This document shows, piece by piece, positions 23,648 through 35,056 of a stretch of 64,000 nucleotides of DNA. The position numbers were made by a program, and so were the translations under genes. The notes beneath the pieces are model-generated. The model saw only the letters and a program-made list of their open reading frames with translations, did not search any database and was not told the DNA's origin. The first letter of the stretch is position 1. Each line of letters opens with the position of its first letter. The stretch is from Thelonectria olida (taxonomy: Eukaryota > Ascomycota > Sordariomycetes > Hypocreales > Nectriaceae). The stretch covers positions 2,976,001 to 3,040,000 of the forward strand of contig JAGPYM010000003.1 of assembly GCA_020736575.1 (NCBI GenBank), given 5' to 3'.

Positions 23648-26600
23648 CTACAACCACCCTCGACTCGTACTCAACCTCTTGTAACTACTATTCCTCACAT
23701 CCCCTCCTCCCGCCCGGAAGCCCGAACACGTCGTCTCCGTCACAAATCTGCCCCTCGGCAACCCTCCATTCGCCTCTTCAAAGAAATAATGGTTCGCACT
23801 ATGCGCGTAGGCCACTCTCCAGGGAGCGCCCAAGTGCTTCTTCTCCGGGCCCGCACCGCAGCTGCCATTAAGCTGTGCGCTGGGCGGGCTGTTGATTGCA
23901 AGGGAAAAGAGGTTCTGCGGCTCGGTAAAGTCCGTAACCAAACCGTTCCGCATTACGAAATAGAACAGGCAAAAGAGGTTGATGGCAAAGACAAGGACAA
24001 GGATGACGTAGAAGACGCTCTGCCAGGCGTCGATGTGGCCAGACGTGTACTCCTGCGTGATGAGCGACGCGTTAAAGGGCTGCAGGTGCCCTGGTCCTCC
24101 AGTGACGATGTTCTCGGGGTCGTCGTAGTCCCAGTAATGGCGAAACGGTGTGTCAATGGCGGATATGACGACCAAGGATGATGAGTACACAGCGAGGGCT
24201 TCGGCCATGGAGGGTAGGGATGTAGGAAGGCGAGGGGATTTGAGGGAGAGCTGGGTGAGGACGCGGGCATTGGAGGCGTTGACATTGGAGACGCCGCCGT
24301 TCAGGTCCATGGAGAGACGCCATTGATCAGCGAGCCACTATCGTCAGTCTGTTAGTACACACCCTTCCCCAAAGTTATGGGTCGTTTCAGCTTGCCTTCC
24401 AGTCCAACGACGGCGCAGACCATCCCTGGTCCTTGGTAAAAGACCTCAGGTAACTGTCCCGATCCTGCGAATCCTCGCAATGAGCCGTCATACTTGCTCC
24501 CGCGGTACCGGAAATATTAAACTGCGTGGAGCAGTTGGGCGACGTCCACGAGCGGAGCTGGCAAAGTGTGTAGTTGGCAAAGCCGGCCGTCTTGCCGAGC
24601 ATATATATGGCGTCCGCGTCGACGACAGTTGAGTTCGTGAGCAGATTGAAGTCGTACGGATACTAAAACGGCGGCGCGTTAGTCATTGAACCTTTCGATA
24701 ACGACGACATTGATGACCTACAAGCTGAAACACAGGCGGTCTTCGCTGATACCTGGGCCCCCATTTGAATATGTCGTCGACCTTTGTTCTGTTGAGCCAA
24801 TCCTTCTTTCCCTTGCTGTCAATTGGCTGCGGCACTTCGCCCTCCCATCCATCCCATCCAATAAGCTGATCGGCAACGCCACTCGCGTTGACAAGTGCAT
24901 TGGGCCACTCAGTGTACACTAGCGGCTTCAGCTCATCCTCATCCATGTTGACGCAGAGAGTATTCACGGCCGGGGCTACGACGCCAGCTCGGACGGCGTA
25001 TTCTCCCACGCCCGAAAGGTCGTCGGGCTGAAGGATGCTATTGACAGGGTTAGTGGCGGCCGCGTAGACGCCTGGGTGCGGCATGGCGAGGGTGACGTTG
25101 TTTATGATTCTGCCCGTCTTATTGAACTGGTCCGTCACGTTGGAGTGCTCCGTCTCGATCCAGGAAGAGTACAGGGTGGTGTTGTCGTGCAGCAGCATGG
25201 TACCGTAGGGTCGCTTCTTTATGTCGTTCTTTATTATAGTGCCGTTGGCGTTGATGGTCGTCCATGTATTCATGAAGTTGAGCAGATTGCGATACGATTG
25301 CCCTGACTTTATTTACAGCCATGTTAGCCTCATCCTCGCTCGAGAATTACCATTTAGGAGAGAAGGGAGGGGAGAACGCAACTAGTTGAATGTTCATACA
25401 AGACTCGCTTGAGAACTTATCGTCTTCGAGACTGATCATGTAGGGACAATTATTTCTGGCGTAGATGGCGTTGGCGTAGGATGTTTTCACATATCCCGCG
25501 AGTTCCTTGCTCTCCCACTGTCCGTTCTTGAGCTTCGGAGCGACCATAGCATCAGAAGCAGTTGTGTAAAAGGCTGCAGCAAAAGTGGCTGTGAGAGACA
25601 AAACACCCAGCAGGGTGAGGGCAGACGAGGCCACCGTTTCGAAGTGGGTGATGAGAGAGCCTGGCTGAATGACCCAGTTGCGCATAGTCATTTCCGCGAG
25701 AGACATGCCGTTGGCTTTTCGAATAAAAGAGCGACGGGTGAGTACTTGACCTATAAAAGATACAAAGACGGTCACAAAAGACATTTCGACTGTTTTTGCG
25801 AGAAGCGCGGCGAGAGTCGTGGCTGTTGACGGTAACAGCCCATGTCGAGACGAGATCTGCTTGCCCCATCTTGGCTGGAGGATGGCAGTCACCAGCCATA
25901 TGCCACTCAGGAGGGTTGAATACAAGGATAATACGTAGATAGTAATGGAGAGCCAGCTGGTTCTCTTTTGGTGAATATCTTTGTTGGACCAGCACTGGCT
26001 GGGAGGTTCGCGGAACTTGGTGTAAAAGGCTTCGTCGTCGAACTCGTCGTCGTCATCAGGCAATTCGCCTCTGGGATCGAGATGATCAAGCCCGCTGTTT
26101 GAGCTCATACCGGGAGAGTTCTGGGCGATGATGGGCGCGGTCTTAATATTTCTTGATGCGCCATTGGAATCTGCCTCAGCAACGACGCGGGCTGAGACGG
26201 GCATGGAGGGGGTCCAATTCGCGCCGCCATCTCGAGGCAGGGATATGGCAGGAGCTCTCGCCATGTCCGGACTCAAGTAGTTCAAGGTACGGTAAGGAGG
26301 TGCTGCACCAGGAGACACGCCTGCCGTCATTGGCGAATCGATAGAGGCGGTGTCGATCAGCGCTGAGTATGAGTGCGGTGTAGCAGGCGGACTCGTCCTT
26401 ACAGGAATATGAGCGGATGAGTTGCGCAAGACAGAAACACCAAATTCCCTCTCGTCTATGTCTGTCATTGACCTCAGACTCGAGGTGGGCGTAGCGCCTT
26501 GGTCAAAGCTGGAAAGTTCGTGATCGTTTTCGGATGAGGGCATTCGCTGGTAACCGCTGTTGCTGCGGAAGAGGCCGCGGGAGAAGGACGTGGCGGTAGC

Positions 26601-26702
26601 GGCCGAGTTGGAATGGGAAAGGGCTGAGACAGAATCGTGCTGTTTGTTGTCTGGGGCAGACGAGGAGGAGTTGTGTGAGTGGTTTCCTAATGATTCGGCC
26701 AT
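23648..26702 (-). CDS. Large fungal multi-pass membrane glycoprotein, unknown function
   Basis: Four exons, 25383-26702, 24722-25306, 24396-24662 and 23648-24337, give 953 residues with consistent phases. The first ~240 residues are Ser/Thr/Pro-rich and cytosolic-looking. Three hydrophobic helices follow at about 247-270, 290-318 and 355-380, then a roughly 440-residue loop with many N-x-S/T sites (NGT, NTT, NVT, NKT, NLT, NGS), and a last membrane helix at about 826-856 before a short basic tail. This layout is common to an uncharacterised family of fungal plasma-membrane or cell-wall glycoproteins. Exon 1 ends at a GTTGCG donor, chosen because it is phase 0 and joins IQL to SGQSYRNLL. Intron 3 appears to be GC-AG. 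No transport or enzyme motif is visible, so function is not assigned. Confidence 0.83.
24338..24395 (-). other. GC-AG intron in the membrane glycoprotein gene
   Basis: The donor reads AAG|GCAAGC and the acceptor GATAG|TGG, with a TACTAAC branch point between them, length 58 nt. Without splicing the frame stops at TGA three codons after AAG. No GT donor nearby has the right phase. Confidence 0.7.
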
Positions 26703-28392
26703 GGTGTCTGTGTCTGGGTGAGGCGAGTTAGGCCGTGGTGTCAGGGCTTGGGAGATGGTTGCAGGCTAGGGCAACGGCCCCATGACACGCAAATGCACCT
26801 TTAGATTCAAGGTGTTGAAGAGCAAAGTGAAGGTGTGGACGTAATTGAGGCCAGATGTTTCCAGAGTCGACGGACGTTGAATGAAGCTGATGGGTGATTC
26901 ACCCTGCAGTCGAATTCGATAACTAGATCCAGTGATAGTCTAACAAATAGCAGCAGCAAGCACAACAAACCACGAAGGGGAGAATTCAAAGGGAACAAAA
27001 GAAAGAGTAGAAATGAAGAAGAATAAGAGGGGGAGGGGGAGGAGGAATTATTTTTAACAGTGACGCTGATCAGCGAGGAAGGATGGAAAGAGCTACTGAG
27101 AGTGGGCCGGCGAGCAACTCAACTCATGATGGACAAGGCTTAGACAACGGACAAGGGCTATGGAGGGCTCCTTATGATCCCCGGGAGCTCTTGCGCGGTA
27201 GTAAGCAAGCAAGTAAGTAAGTAAAAGGCAACCTCCGGATTTCATCATGGACAGGGACCAGGAGTCCCCCTGCTGCGGCAATAAGGCTGAGCTCTATGTA
27301 ATAAAGCACAGCGCGGTGGCACATGGACTGATGTCTTTTCTGCTCACTAACCAATTAGCGGATTGTGGCTGAGACAAGGCCGATCTACTAACTAGGAGTT
27401 GTATTATCTGTATTATATCTGGCCACACACAAAATAGCTTCTGTATCTATCCAATCTGAAGCGTTTCATGCTACTTTGCTTTGCTCTCGACGACGCTGAG
27501 GATGGATGATCTTCTCACATGTCCTCTCAGAGACACTCTGCTTCATACCATGACACAATCCTTCAGTCATCTCACTCGTCTCTCCCTCCTTCGCCTTTCA
27601 CTTGTCATCTTTCGGTGGAACCCTCTTCCTTTCGCTGACACGTCCGTCCGCTCCCTCCGTCTCCATCTCACCATCCCCACAACAGCCTTGACATACCAGC
27701 CTCCCCTTGCCCTGTCTGTACGTTGACTGCTGTTGGTATCCGTTCTGTTGGTGCATTTCTCTTTTCGTGGATCCATTTGACAATGAAAGACTGTTGAGTA
27801 TTTGTCTCTCAATCTGTCCGCAGACAACAGCTACACACCGCACTTTAGTATCTATCACTTCATCACCAAGCCACTCACTCCATCATGGTTCATATTATTT
27901 TTATCCACCTTCATCACTCAGCAAAATCCTATTTATGGCCTCCCTAGGGGCCTTACCCCCGCCGAGTGAGTAAGCTTGCCCATCAAGACTAGGAAAGCTC
28001 GGCCCAGCAGCGCCTCATCCGTCCGAGGCTGAGCCACCTCAAACCCTCAAACATCCCAGCACATTAAGTATTTCCATCCGGGTTTGAGGTCTAGGTAGTC
28101 TACTCGTCGACAGGAATCGTCATAGTTAAATCCTGATAGGCCATGCGTATCAAAAGATCCTCGCTCCACACACATCGCAACATCATCTAAATCCCAGACA
28201 AAGCATAACACGCGTAGGGGTGAAGATGAGAGAACCAAACTCCATACCGATAACCGTATTCATTATTCATAACCATACTATGTAGCAAACTAGACTACCT
28301 TAGGTGAGAGAGGCGTTTCGACCGATGCATCCTCCATCCATCCAACCGAAGTTCATTCTGTTTCCGTTACCATTCCAGAAAGCCCGCTCCAC
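26703..28392. other. Intergenic: promoter and downstream region
   Basis: It contains the upstream region of the membrane glycoprotein gene (about 26703-27500) and the 3' flank of the calpain gene. A short AAGT/AAGC tandem run occurs near 27204-27223. Frames here are low-complexity and not supported as genes. Confidence 0.5.
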
Positions 28393-31300
28393 TCAAGCAG
28401 ATACTGGCTTGCGACCATCTCCCATGATGCTCTTCTTTCGGTCGGCGACTTCTCCCTGCAACGTCGCATCCTTGGCACTGTCGTCGACATCTAGGCCCTT
28501 GGTGTTACACTCTTCTGCGTCTTTGTTGTCGTCCTCGTCCTCGCTGTCACTCTCGTCCTCATCCTCGTCAAAGTGGATGGGGCGAATCGCCTTGAGCTTC
28601 ACAGCCTCCTCGTGGTTGTCCTCGTCACTGACCTTGTGGTACACGCGTAGGCCAACGACCACGACAGCGTTCCAGGGATCCTTCTCGAACTCGTCTGGCT
28701 CTTCCTCCTCCGGAGCGTCGGGAGCCGGGGGGTACCAGGTCGGAGAACGGCGCTGACTGCAATTTCAACCTCGCGGTCAGAGAGGTCGGAGAGTGCGCCG
28801 ACGCTGCTAATGTCATCGTCATCGTCCTCCTCCTCCTCTTCTTCCTCCTTCTCCTTCTTCTCTTCTTCGGGAGTCTCCTCCTTAGCTTCGTCCTCGGACT
28901 CGGCATCTTCGTCTGCTGGACCATCAGAACTTGGTTCCTTGACTTCTTCAACCTTGTCCTCGGATTCTTCGGCCTGCTTCTCAGTCTCTTCAACCTTCTC
29001 CTTGCGCTCTTCGGGCGCTTCCTTGACGTCTTCAGACTTCTTCTCCTCAGGGGTTTCAGCCTTCTCCTCGGCAACTTCGGCCTTGTCCTTGGAGGAAGAG
29101 TCAGAGTCGTTGGCATCGGCCGGTTCATCATCATCGACATTAGACTGGGGAGTTAGAGGAGCCTCCTCAATCTTAATAGTTGGCTTTCCATCATCCTCGC
29201 TGGAAGTGGACTCTGCTGCCTCTTCCGTCTCCTTGTTCTCTTTGTCGCCCTTCTCCTCTTCAGCCTTCTTGGCTTCTTCGGCAGCTTTAGCAGCAGCCTT
29301 TTCCGCCTCAACCGCTGCCTTGCGGGCCTTCTTCTCGGCCAACTTGGCCTTGCGCTTCTCCTTTTTCCTCTCGGCCTTTCTCAATGCTCGCTGGTACTGC
29401 TTGGTGGCGAGGTAGTGAGTTTCCTCTCGCTCTTTGAGGATCCTCTTTCTGACTTTGCCCCTCGCCTTTTCTTTGAGCTTCTTCTCGTGCGCCTTTTTGG
29501 CGCTCTTCTCCTCGGGGGTCTCAATGACTCTACCCCTGCTGTGGGCAAGGTCATAGGCTAAGCCGATTCGAATGAGCTTGTCACGGCGTTCCTTGGCATT
29601 CTTTCGGACAACCTCTTCGATGGGCAGGTAACTATCATACCGAGTAGCATCGACCTTGATGCGAACCTCGTAATCGCCGGCTTCCAAATCGAGCTCGACA
29701 TTGACGGATCGTGTCATGCGCAAAGGCGTCGAAGAACGAACAAGGTAGTCCTCATGACCAGCCTTGTGAACTCGGAAGCGGAGGTTGAAGATGTACTGGC
29801 CTTGGAGACCACGGAAGTAGCGATCATCAAGCTGGGACAGAACAATGACAACAGGCCCAGACTTGGCGATGCTGAAGGCAAAGTGAGTGTCGTGGTAGTC
29901 AAGGGTCCAAGGGACATCCAGGGTGGTCCAAGTCTGAGAGACACGCCATTCAGGGCCAAACAGACGAGTTCGCTCAAAGGCCTGGTACTTGCGAAGGAGA
30001 TCTTTGTATGATATCCAGAAATCTCCATCATCGCCGAAGCGATGTCCAAGCTTGGTGAGCCACTCGGGTGTCCACTCCTTCGAGCCGTCGCCTAGAAGGT
30101 GAGATATCAGCAAACGAGGAACATGGGTCGACCGGCAGGACGGGGTATGACTTACTCCAAGGACCCTTCCATTCATGCTTTCCCCAAGGGTTCTTGAGGC
30201 GAAGGAGACGTTGGCCATCGATTTCAACGGCCTTTTGGATGGAATAAGCGTGCAGCTCGACAATGCCCTTTCGCTCTCCCCAACCATTGCCCCAGATGCC
30301 GGTGCTGCAGTCAAAGAGAAATTCTTCATTGACCTTCATCAATTCTTCTTTCCAGAAGTATTCCTACAACCTGTTAGTGTTTATCTCAACCGATTTTCGC
30401 CCAAGGGCCGTCCACTGCTACTCACCTTGTCGAGGATGTCCGTGGTCCAGAGCTCCGAGGTGACACCTCCAGTGAGGTCCTCCATGCCTTCACCACCGAA
30501 GCCGCCTTCAATGCACGAGTAATCTCCATGGGATTTTGCGTATGCCTTTTCGAGCAGCGGCAACCAGGTTTCCTGCGGATGCGCACACTGAGCGAAGTAC
30601 AAAGCGCTGCTGTTGGACTGGTAGACCTTGCGATAGGCCTCGTCCGAGTTGGTGCGCTCAACATCATCAAACAGGATCCTGTCGAAGAACCCTTCGTCGT
30701 AATCAGGCTTAATTAGATAAAGGAAGTCGTCTACTAGCTCCGAGATCCATTCTCCGTCTCTGTAGAAGACGAAACCGTAGACACCGACAGCTTCATCTCG
30801 AGCCACACAGAGCTTCTCAATGAGGCCCTTCTTGTTGCTGAGAGTGCACAGAGCAGACATCAACCAGCAGTCTCCATCACGGCCCTGCCTGACATCGTTC
30901 GCAGTGGGACCGTCAATGTAAAACTTGGGGTCGTCAAAGATCTCGTCGACTCTCTTGACGCTCTGAGGCCACATGTCAGTGCCGGGAGTCTCGCCATCCT
31001 TGACGTGGCAAAGAGACTGGAGGCAATCGCGGATGTCGAGCTTCAGATCCGTCTCAATGTCGAAGTGAGGGTCTCGGTACTTCTTGTTGATGCGGCGGCA
31101 CTCCTTGACGATCTTTTCGACCTTTGCACGGCACATAGCCGCAGCTTCATCGTAAGAGGCCTGAGTGTTTTTCGCTTCGACTTTCTTGTTCTTTTGTGCG
31201 ACGATGTCGGCGTAGGTGCTGGCGGGGATGACGGTGGTGACTGTTTGGCATCAGTATGCAAGTAGACTGAGGGTATGTTTGGAAGGGGGACGGGGTAAAT

Positions 31301-31592
31301 TACCCTTGCCAGGCTTCTTGGTGGTGAACTTGGTCCAAAACTCATCAATGATCTCCTGAGGAGTCTGCTTGATGCGCTTGGCCGCCTTGTCCATGTCTGC
31401 CGCAGGTGTCTCAACTGGCGGAGGAGGAGGGGCATCGGAGGCGTTGTCGCAGCCGTTCATGTTGGCTTGGGCGGCGGCAGCAGCGCGATGAGGTTGACGG
31501 AGGCCTGACTTGGCTGCGGATTGTACCTGCCTCTTGGTGGTATTCACACCTTCCTGATTGAAGGCGACGCCAAAGCTGGAGTTGCGAGGCAT
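28393..31592 (-). CDS. Calpain-like cysteine protease, C-terminal frameshift
   Basis: Exons are 31304-31592, 30426-31240, 30156-30363 and 28393-30091, the last interrupted by a frameshift at about 28727-28732. The protease core has the calpain triad: Cys221 in DGDCWLMSA, His406 in VELHAYSI and Asn426 in LKNPWG. A C2-like beta domain follows, then a Lys/Ala/Glu coiled coil and a very acidic tail. Calpains are cytosolic, often Ca-regulated, limited-cleavage proteases. This one lacks the MIT-like start expected of PalB/Rim13, so it is a different fungal class. The uninterrupted frame ends at 28599 with 934 residues and an Arg/Thr-rich, out-of-frame-looking end. A second frame continues convincingly (DEFEKDPWNAVVVVGLRVY) to a stop at 28393, giving about 1003 residues. 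The start is the ATG at 31592; further upstream there is only a GTG. Confidence 0.88.
28727..28732 (-). other. Probable frameshift at a G6/C6 homopolymer in the calpain gene
   Basis: On the coding strand GGTACCCCCCGGC has six C. One more C would join SAVLRPGTP directly to PAPDAPEEEE and the well-formed C-terminal frame. No intron of plausible length fits between the two frames. Confidence 0.6.
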
Positions 31593-32937
31593 CAATGACA
31601 ATGGTGGGAATGGAAGAGGCACAGGGGGATAGAATTAGAGGAAATCAACGGCATCCTTCTCACGTCTGGGGCTGACCGACACCTTTTAAACAAAACTCCA
31701 AGCTCCAGCTCAGCTCCTCCTCCAGCTTCCAAGCTACTAGCGAGGTCCTAGTACCCAACAGGGTATTCGTACGAAGTACTCCTGGGACTTCTGAGCTTCT
31801 CATGCATGTAAGCCTCGCGCCGTGCCACCTCATCCACCCGTGATGCGCCAACCTCCACGATTCCCTCCGAAATCAGAGGGCTGAAGAGCGCCCAGCCACG
31901 GGTGCTTCACTAGTCAAACACCGTGTTAATGCCCTCCATACGAGCGCCACAACCTTTCCTCGCAATGAGCGTACGTCGTCCTCCTTTTTCAATTGTCCTT
32001 CCAATTCCAAGGACGCCGAGCGCAGCGAACCTCGTCTTAACCACCAACCGAGAGGGTGAAGACGAAGCACAAGGCTACAACGGCCCCCAAACCCCCTCAT
32101 CCATGGTGGGAAACATGTCCGGGGCCCCTGCAACTGCGAGCGTCAGCCCACGACCAACTTTCGGTTGGCCCACTTGCTTTTCCCGCCACTCGTAGGGCTG
32201 GGCGCCTCAGCCCTGTTGGTATTCGTACAGCGATCCAGTCAAAGCTCTGCATATGAGGACTTCTGTCGTTTTGAATAAGAACTTAGGTAGTTTGTTGGTG
32301 TGACGGCAGGGGGGCTTCGTATTGCTGGGACATGTTGGATGTGCTTGGCAAAGGAGCCATGAAACATCAGCCATGTCGCGGCAATGTGATATCCCACCTC
32401 ATACACACAGGAACGAGTTGGTTGGTGAAGCAGCACCGATACCTGCTCTTCAACGCCGTCTCGCTCGTTCTAAGCGCTGAGCGAGACAATGAGCCAACTT
32501 GGGTGTCTGCTGCATGTACCGGACAACTACCTTGGCTTACGTACGACGTCGATGTTCGCATTACCATCTGTTACCCATTCACCCCAGGCTTCATGCTGAC
32601 CACGTCTCACGCTGTACGTACCCCCAACCAGCCATAAGCCCATTCACAAGTGCAAACCTACAATACCGCCTTTGCTAAACCGGCCTGTCATATCATTCAC
32701 GCCGCCGGGGGTTCCGTCTACGCAGAACTACATGGGGAGGAGGCTTGGCTCATCCTACGCCTGAACTTACTCCTTGTGTTTTCCATGTCCATACACCATA
32801 CGCCGTTTTCCAAATAGATCCCAATGTCTCCGAATAGACATGCGCCCATAAAATAAACCCACCGTGACCATGAGCAATCCCGTCCCTTTCCGCTTGGTGA
32901 ACCGATATTTCCCCTTTTTCTTCGTCTTCAACCTCAT

Positions 32938-32961
32938 CATCTCATCTCATCTCATCTCATC
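32938..32961. repeat. CATCT pentanucleotide microsatellite
   Basis: About five tandem copies of CATCT in a pyrimidine-rich stretch. Confidence 0.85.
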
Positions 32962-33197
32962 GTCATGCGCCGTCGAGAGCATCTTTTTCTTTTGTGAATC
33001 AATTCATTTACAGCTCTGCCCATTGCATCATCCGCGCCTGTCCACACTTCAGCTCCCTCCGGCCCAGCAACCACAACAACCACCCCAAAGACGAGAGCCT
33101 CCAACGCTCCAAGCTCTCTCTTCTTCTCCTTACTTGTCATTTTCTTCTTCTCTCTCGTCCCCTTGTCTCTGTTGCAGTTCTTTGAGACGTCCTCCAC

Positions 33198-33220
33198 ACC
33201 ACCACCACCACCACCACCAC
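33198..33220. repeat. ACC trinucleotide microsatellite
   Basis: Seven or eight near-perfect tandem ACC units followed by CGCC. Confidence 0.85.
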
Positions 33221-34214
33221 CGCCACCTCACGGCCCCCAAATGTGGCTGCACTTGCGTGGCAGCCACAGTCGCGGATGCGGGAGATTTATGTTGTCCCTA
33301 GGAAACCAGGACAAGAAATCATCTCCGCTGCCGACGATCAATCCGTCCTTCAGCCCACCACTTCTCACGCATGTGTCCACTGATCGTTGCCGCTGGGCGG
33401 CACAAGTTTCTGCGAGGCTCACCCATTTGTCCGCAGCCAGGCGGCAAAAAACTTCTTCTCTGGTTGAAGCCTGCATCTCAGCGCATTATCCAAAGCTCAA
33501 CAACACTATCAGCCTCGCGGGGTATATCCATCGCACGTTGCCGTAAAATTCTCCAGTCGTTAAGAGCCACGTGACAGCGTCTGTCGTTCAAAACGTAGTA
33601 GTAGTCCTTGGGTGAATGATCCAAAGTTCCTTCTCAAGGAAAGGTGTCATGATGCGGAGGAACCGCCAAGAGACCCCGTAGTAACCAAGGATCCGCACAA
33701 ACAAGTCTAGGTTAAAAGAGAAATAAAAGAAAAAGGAAATATTGTTGGTAGATGTCTTCTCCTGCTTCGCCGTTCCGCATGCCGTTGTCATCACACGCAA
33801 GGCTCTCAAAAAATTGAGGGCTGAGTCTTGCGAGAGGGCAGCCCGTCACCATCGTCGTTGATGCGTTCCTCAACGATGAGACTCTTGGCGTTCCAGGTCA
33901 AAGAAAGAGGTGAAAGATGAATCGAGACGGGCCGAGGACGCCGTGCAAAGCCGATACCAGGGAAATGGGGGGGCAATTGCATGATTCGGAACAAAATAAA
34001 CGTGAACTTGAATAAGGAAAAAGTATGACTGTAAAGGTCGAGTTGGAATATGTTCACGTGTCGGCATCAAAAAAGAAAACTCAATCTCGAACAGGCAAGA
34101 AACACACGTCTTGTAGCCGCCTCAGATCATCCCCCGCATCAGGGGTTCCGATCTCGTCGGCGCCGTCCAAGTCGATCCGGGGGGCCGACTCGGACGGAAA
34201 GTCGTTGATGCCTT

Positions 34215-35056
34215 CTAAGCCACTGGGGCGATGGGAGCAACGGCAGGGGCGGGCACGTTGCTGATATCAACCACCTCAGGAGGGATCTCGGGAGCAGCGT
34301 TCTTCTGGGGGCAGTCTCGAGAGATGTGGCCGGCCTCACCACACTGGTAGCAGGTCTTGCCAGCAGTGTTTAGGGGACCGCCGTTGGGGGCGGTGCAGTC
34401 GCGAGAAATGTGACCCAGCTTGCCGCAGGCATAGCACTTCATAGCCTGCGCCTGGCAGTCACGGGCAAAATGGTTGGGACCACCGCACTTGTAGCAGGTG
34501 GCGGGACGGGGACCACCGCCAAAGCCACCTCGGCCGTAGCCGCCGGCAAAACCGCCGCGGCCCATGGGGGCGCCACGGCCCATAGCAGGACCGACAGGGT
34601 TGGGGCAAGCACGCTGTAAAAGAAGTGTCAGTCAACGGATTCTTGTTGTAGGGGTCGTGGGGTCTGAAGATACAGCAAGGTGGCCCGGCTGACCACAGTT
34701 ATAGCAGCGGCCGCTGGTGCCAGTGCCGCTCAAACGGAGGGTAGGGCAGTCAGCTTGAACGTGGCCAAGGCCCTGGCAGTGATAGCACTGCTTAGCCTCG
34801 GTAGTACGGGGAAGAGGGCAGCCGTTAGACTCGTGTCCTGTTCACGGAGACATTAGTTATGGCGAAGGAGGAAACAATGCTAGGATAGGCCATACCGGGC
34901 TGCTTGCCTGTCAATGAAGGATTAGTATTGATGCATCCATGTTCAGAGGATAGATAACTTACAGTTGTAGCAGAGGCGCTCAGCAGAAGAGCAGACCTCG
35001 GCGTAGTGGCCAACGTTGCCACACTTGTAGCAAGCACGACGAGAGAGGGAAGACAT
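34215..35056 (-). CDS. GIS2: CCHC zinc-knuckle nucleic-acid binding protein, Gis2/CNBP family
   Basis: Four exons, 34963-35056, 34896-34907, 34674-34837 and 34215-34613, give 222 residues. The protein has seven C-x2-C-x4-H-x4-C knuckles, the same number as Gis2 and CNBP: CYKCGNVGHYAEVC, CYNCKQPGHESNGC, CYHCQGLGHVQADC, CYNCGQPGHLARAC, CYKCGGPNHFARDC, CYACGKLGHISRDC and CYQCGEAGHISRDC. A Gly/Arg-rich RGG-like linker separates knuckles 4 and 5. The family binds single-stranded nucleic acid and mRNA and influences translation and stress granules. The second exon is only 12 nt and completes knuckle 2, with clean GTAAGT, GTATGG and CAG sites on both sides. The tail is Pro/Ala/Val-rich. Confidence 0.96.
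34896..34907 (-). other. GIS2: 12-nt microexon of GIS2
   Basis: The exon encodes the middle of the second zinc knuckle (C-KQPG-H). Its flanking introns are 55 nt (34908-34962) and 58 nt (34838-34895). Skipping it removes four residues and keeps the frame, but destroys the Cys-His spacing. Confidence 0.85.

Larger units (their letters stand above)
31593..34214. other. Intergenic between calpain gene and GIS2
   Basis: This is 2.6 kb with the calpain promoter on the left and the GIS2 3' flank on the right. It contains a CATCT repeat and an ACC trinucleotide run. A 90-codon plus-strand frame near 31923-32195 and several low-complexity frames at 32864-33550 are not convincing as genes. Confidence 0.5.

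Noticed and set aside
28810..29415. 201-codon plus-strand Ser-rich frame
   Set aside because: It is the antisense shadow of the acidic Glu/Asp/Lys tail of the calpain gene.
31923..32195. 90-codon plus-strand frame upstream of the calpain gene
   Set aside because: Slightly protein-like but without family resemblance, a clear promoter or an intron partner; too weak to call.
32864..33550. Overlapping plus-strand frames around an ACC repeat
   Set aside because: Their length comes from simple repeats and pyrimidine tracts.
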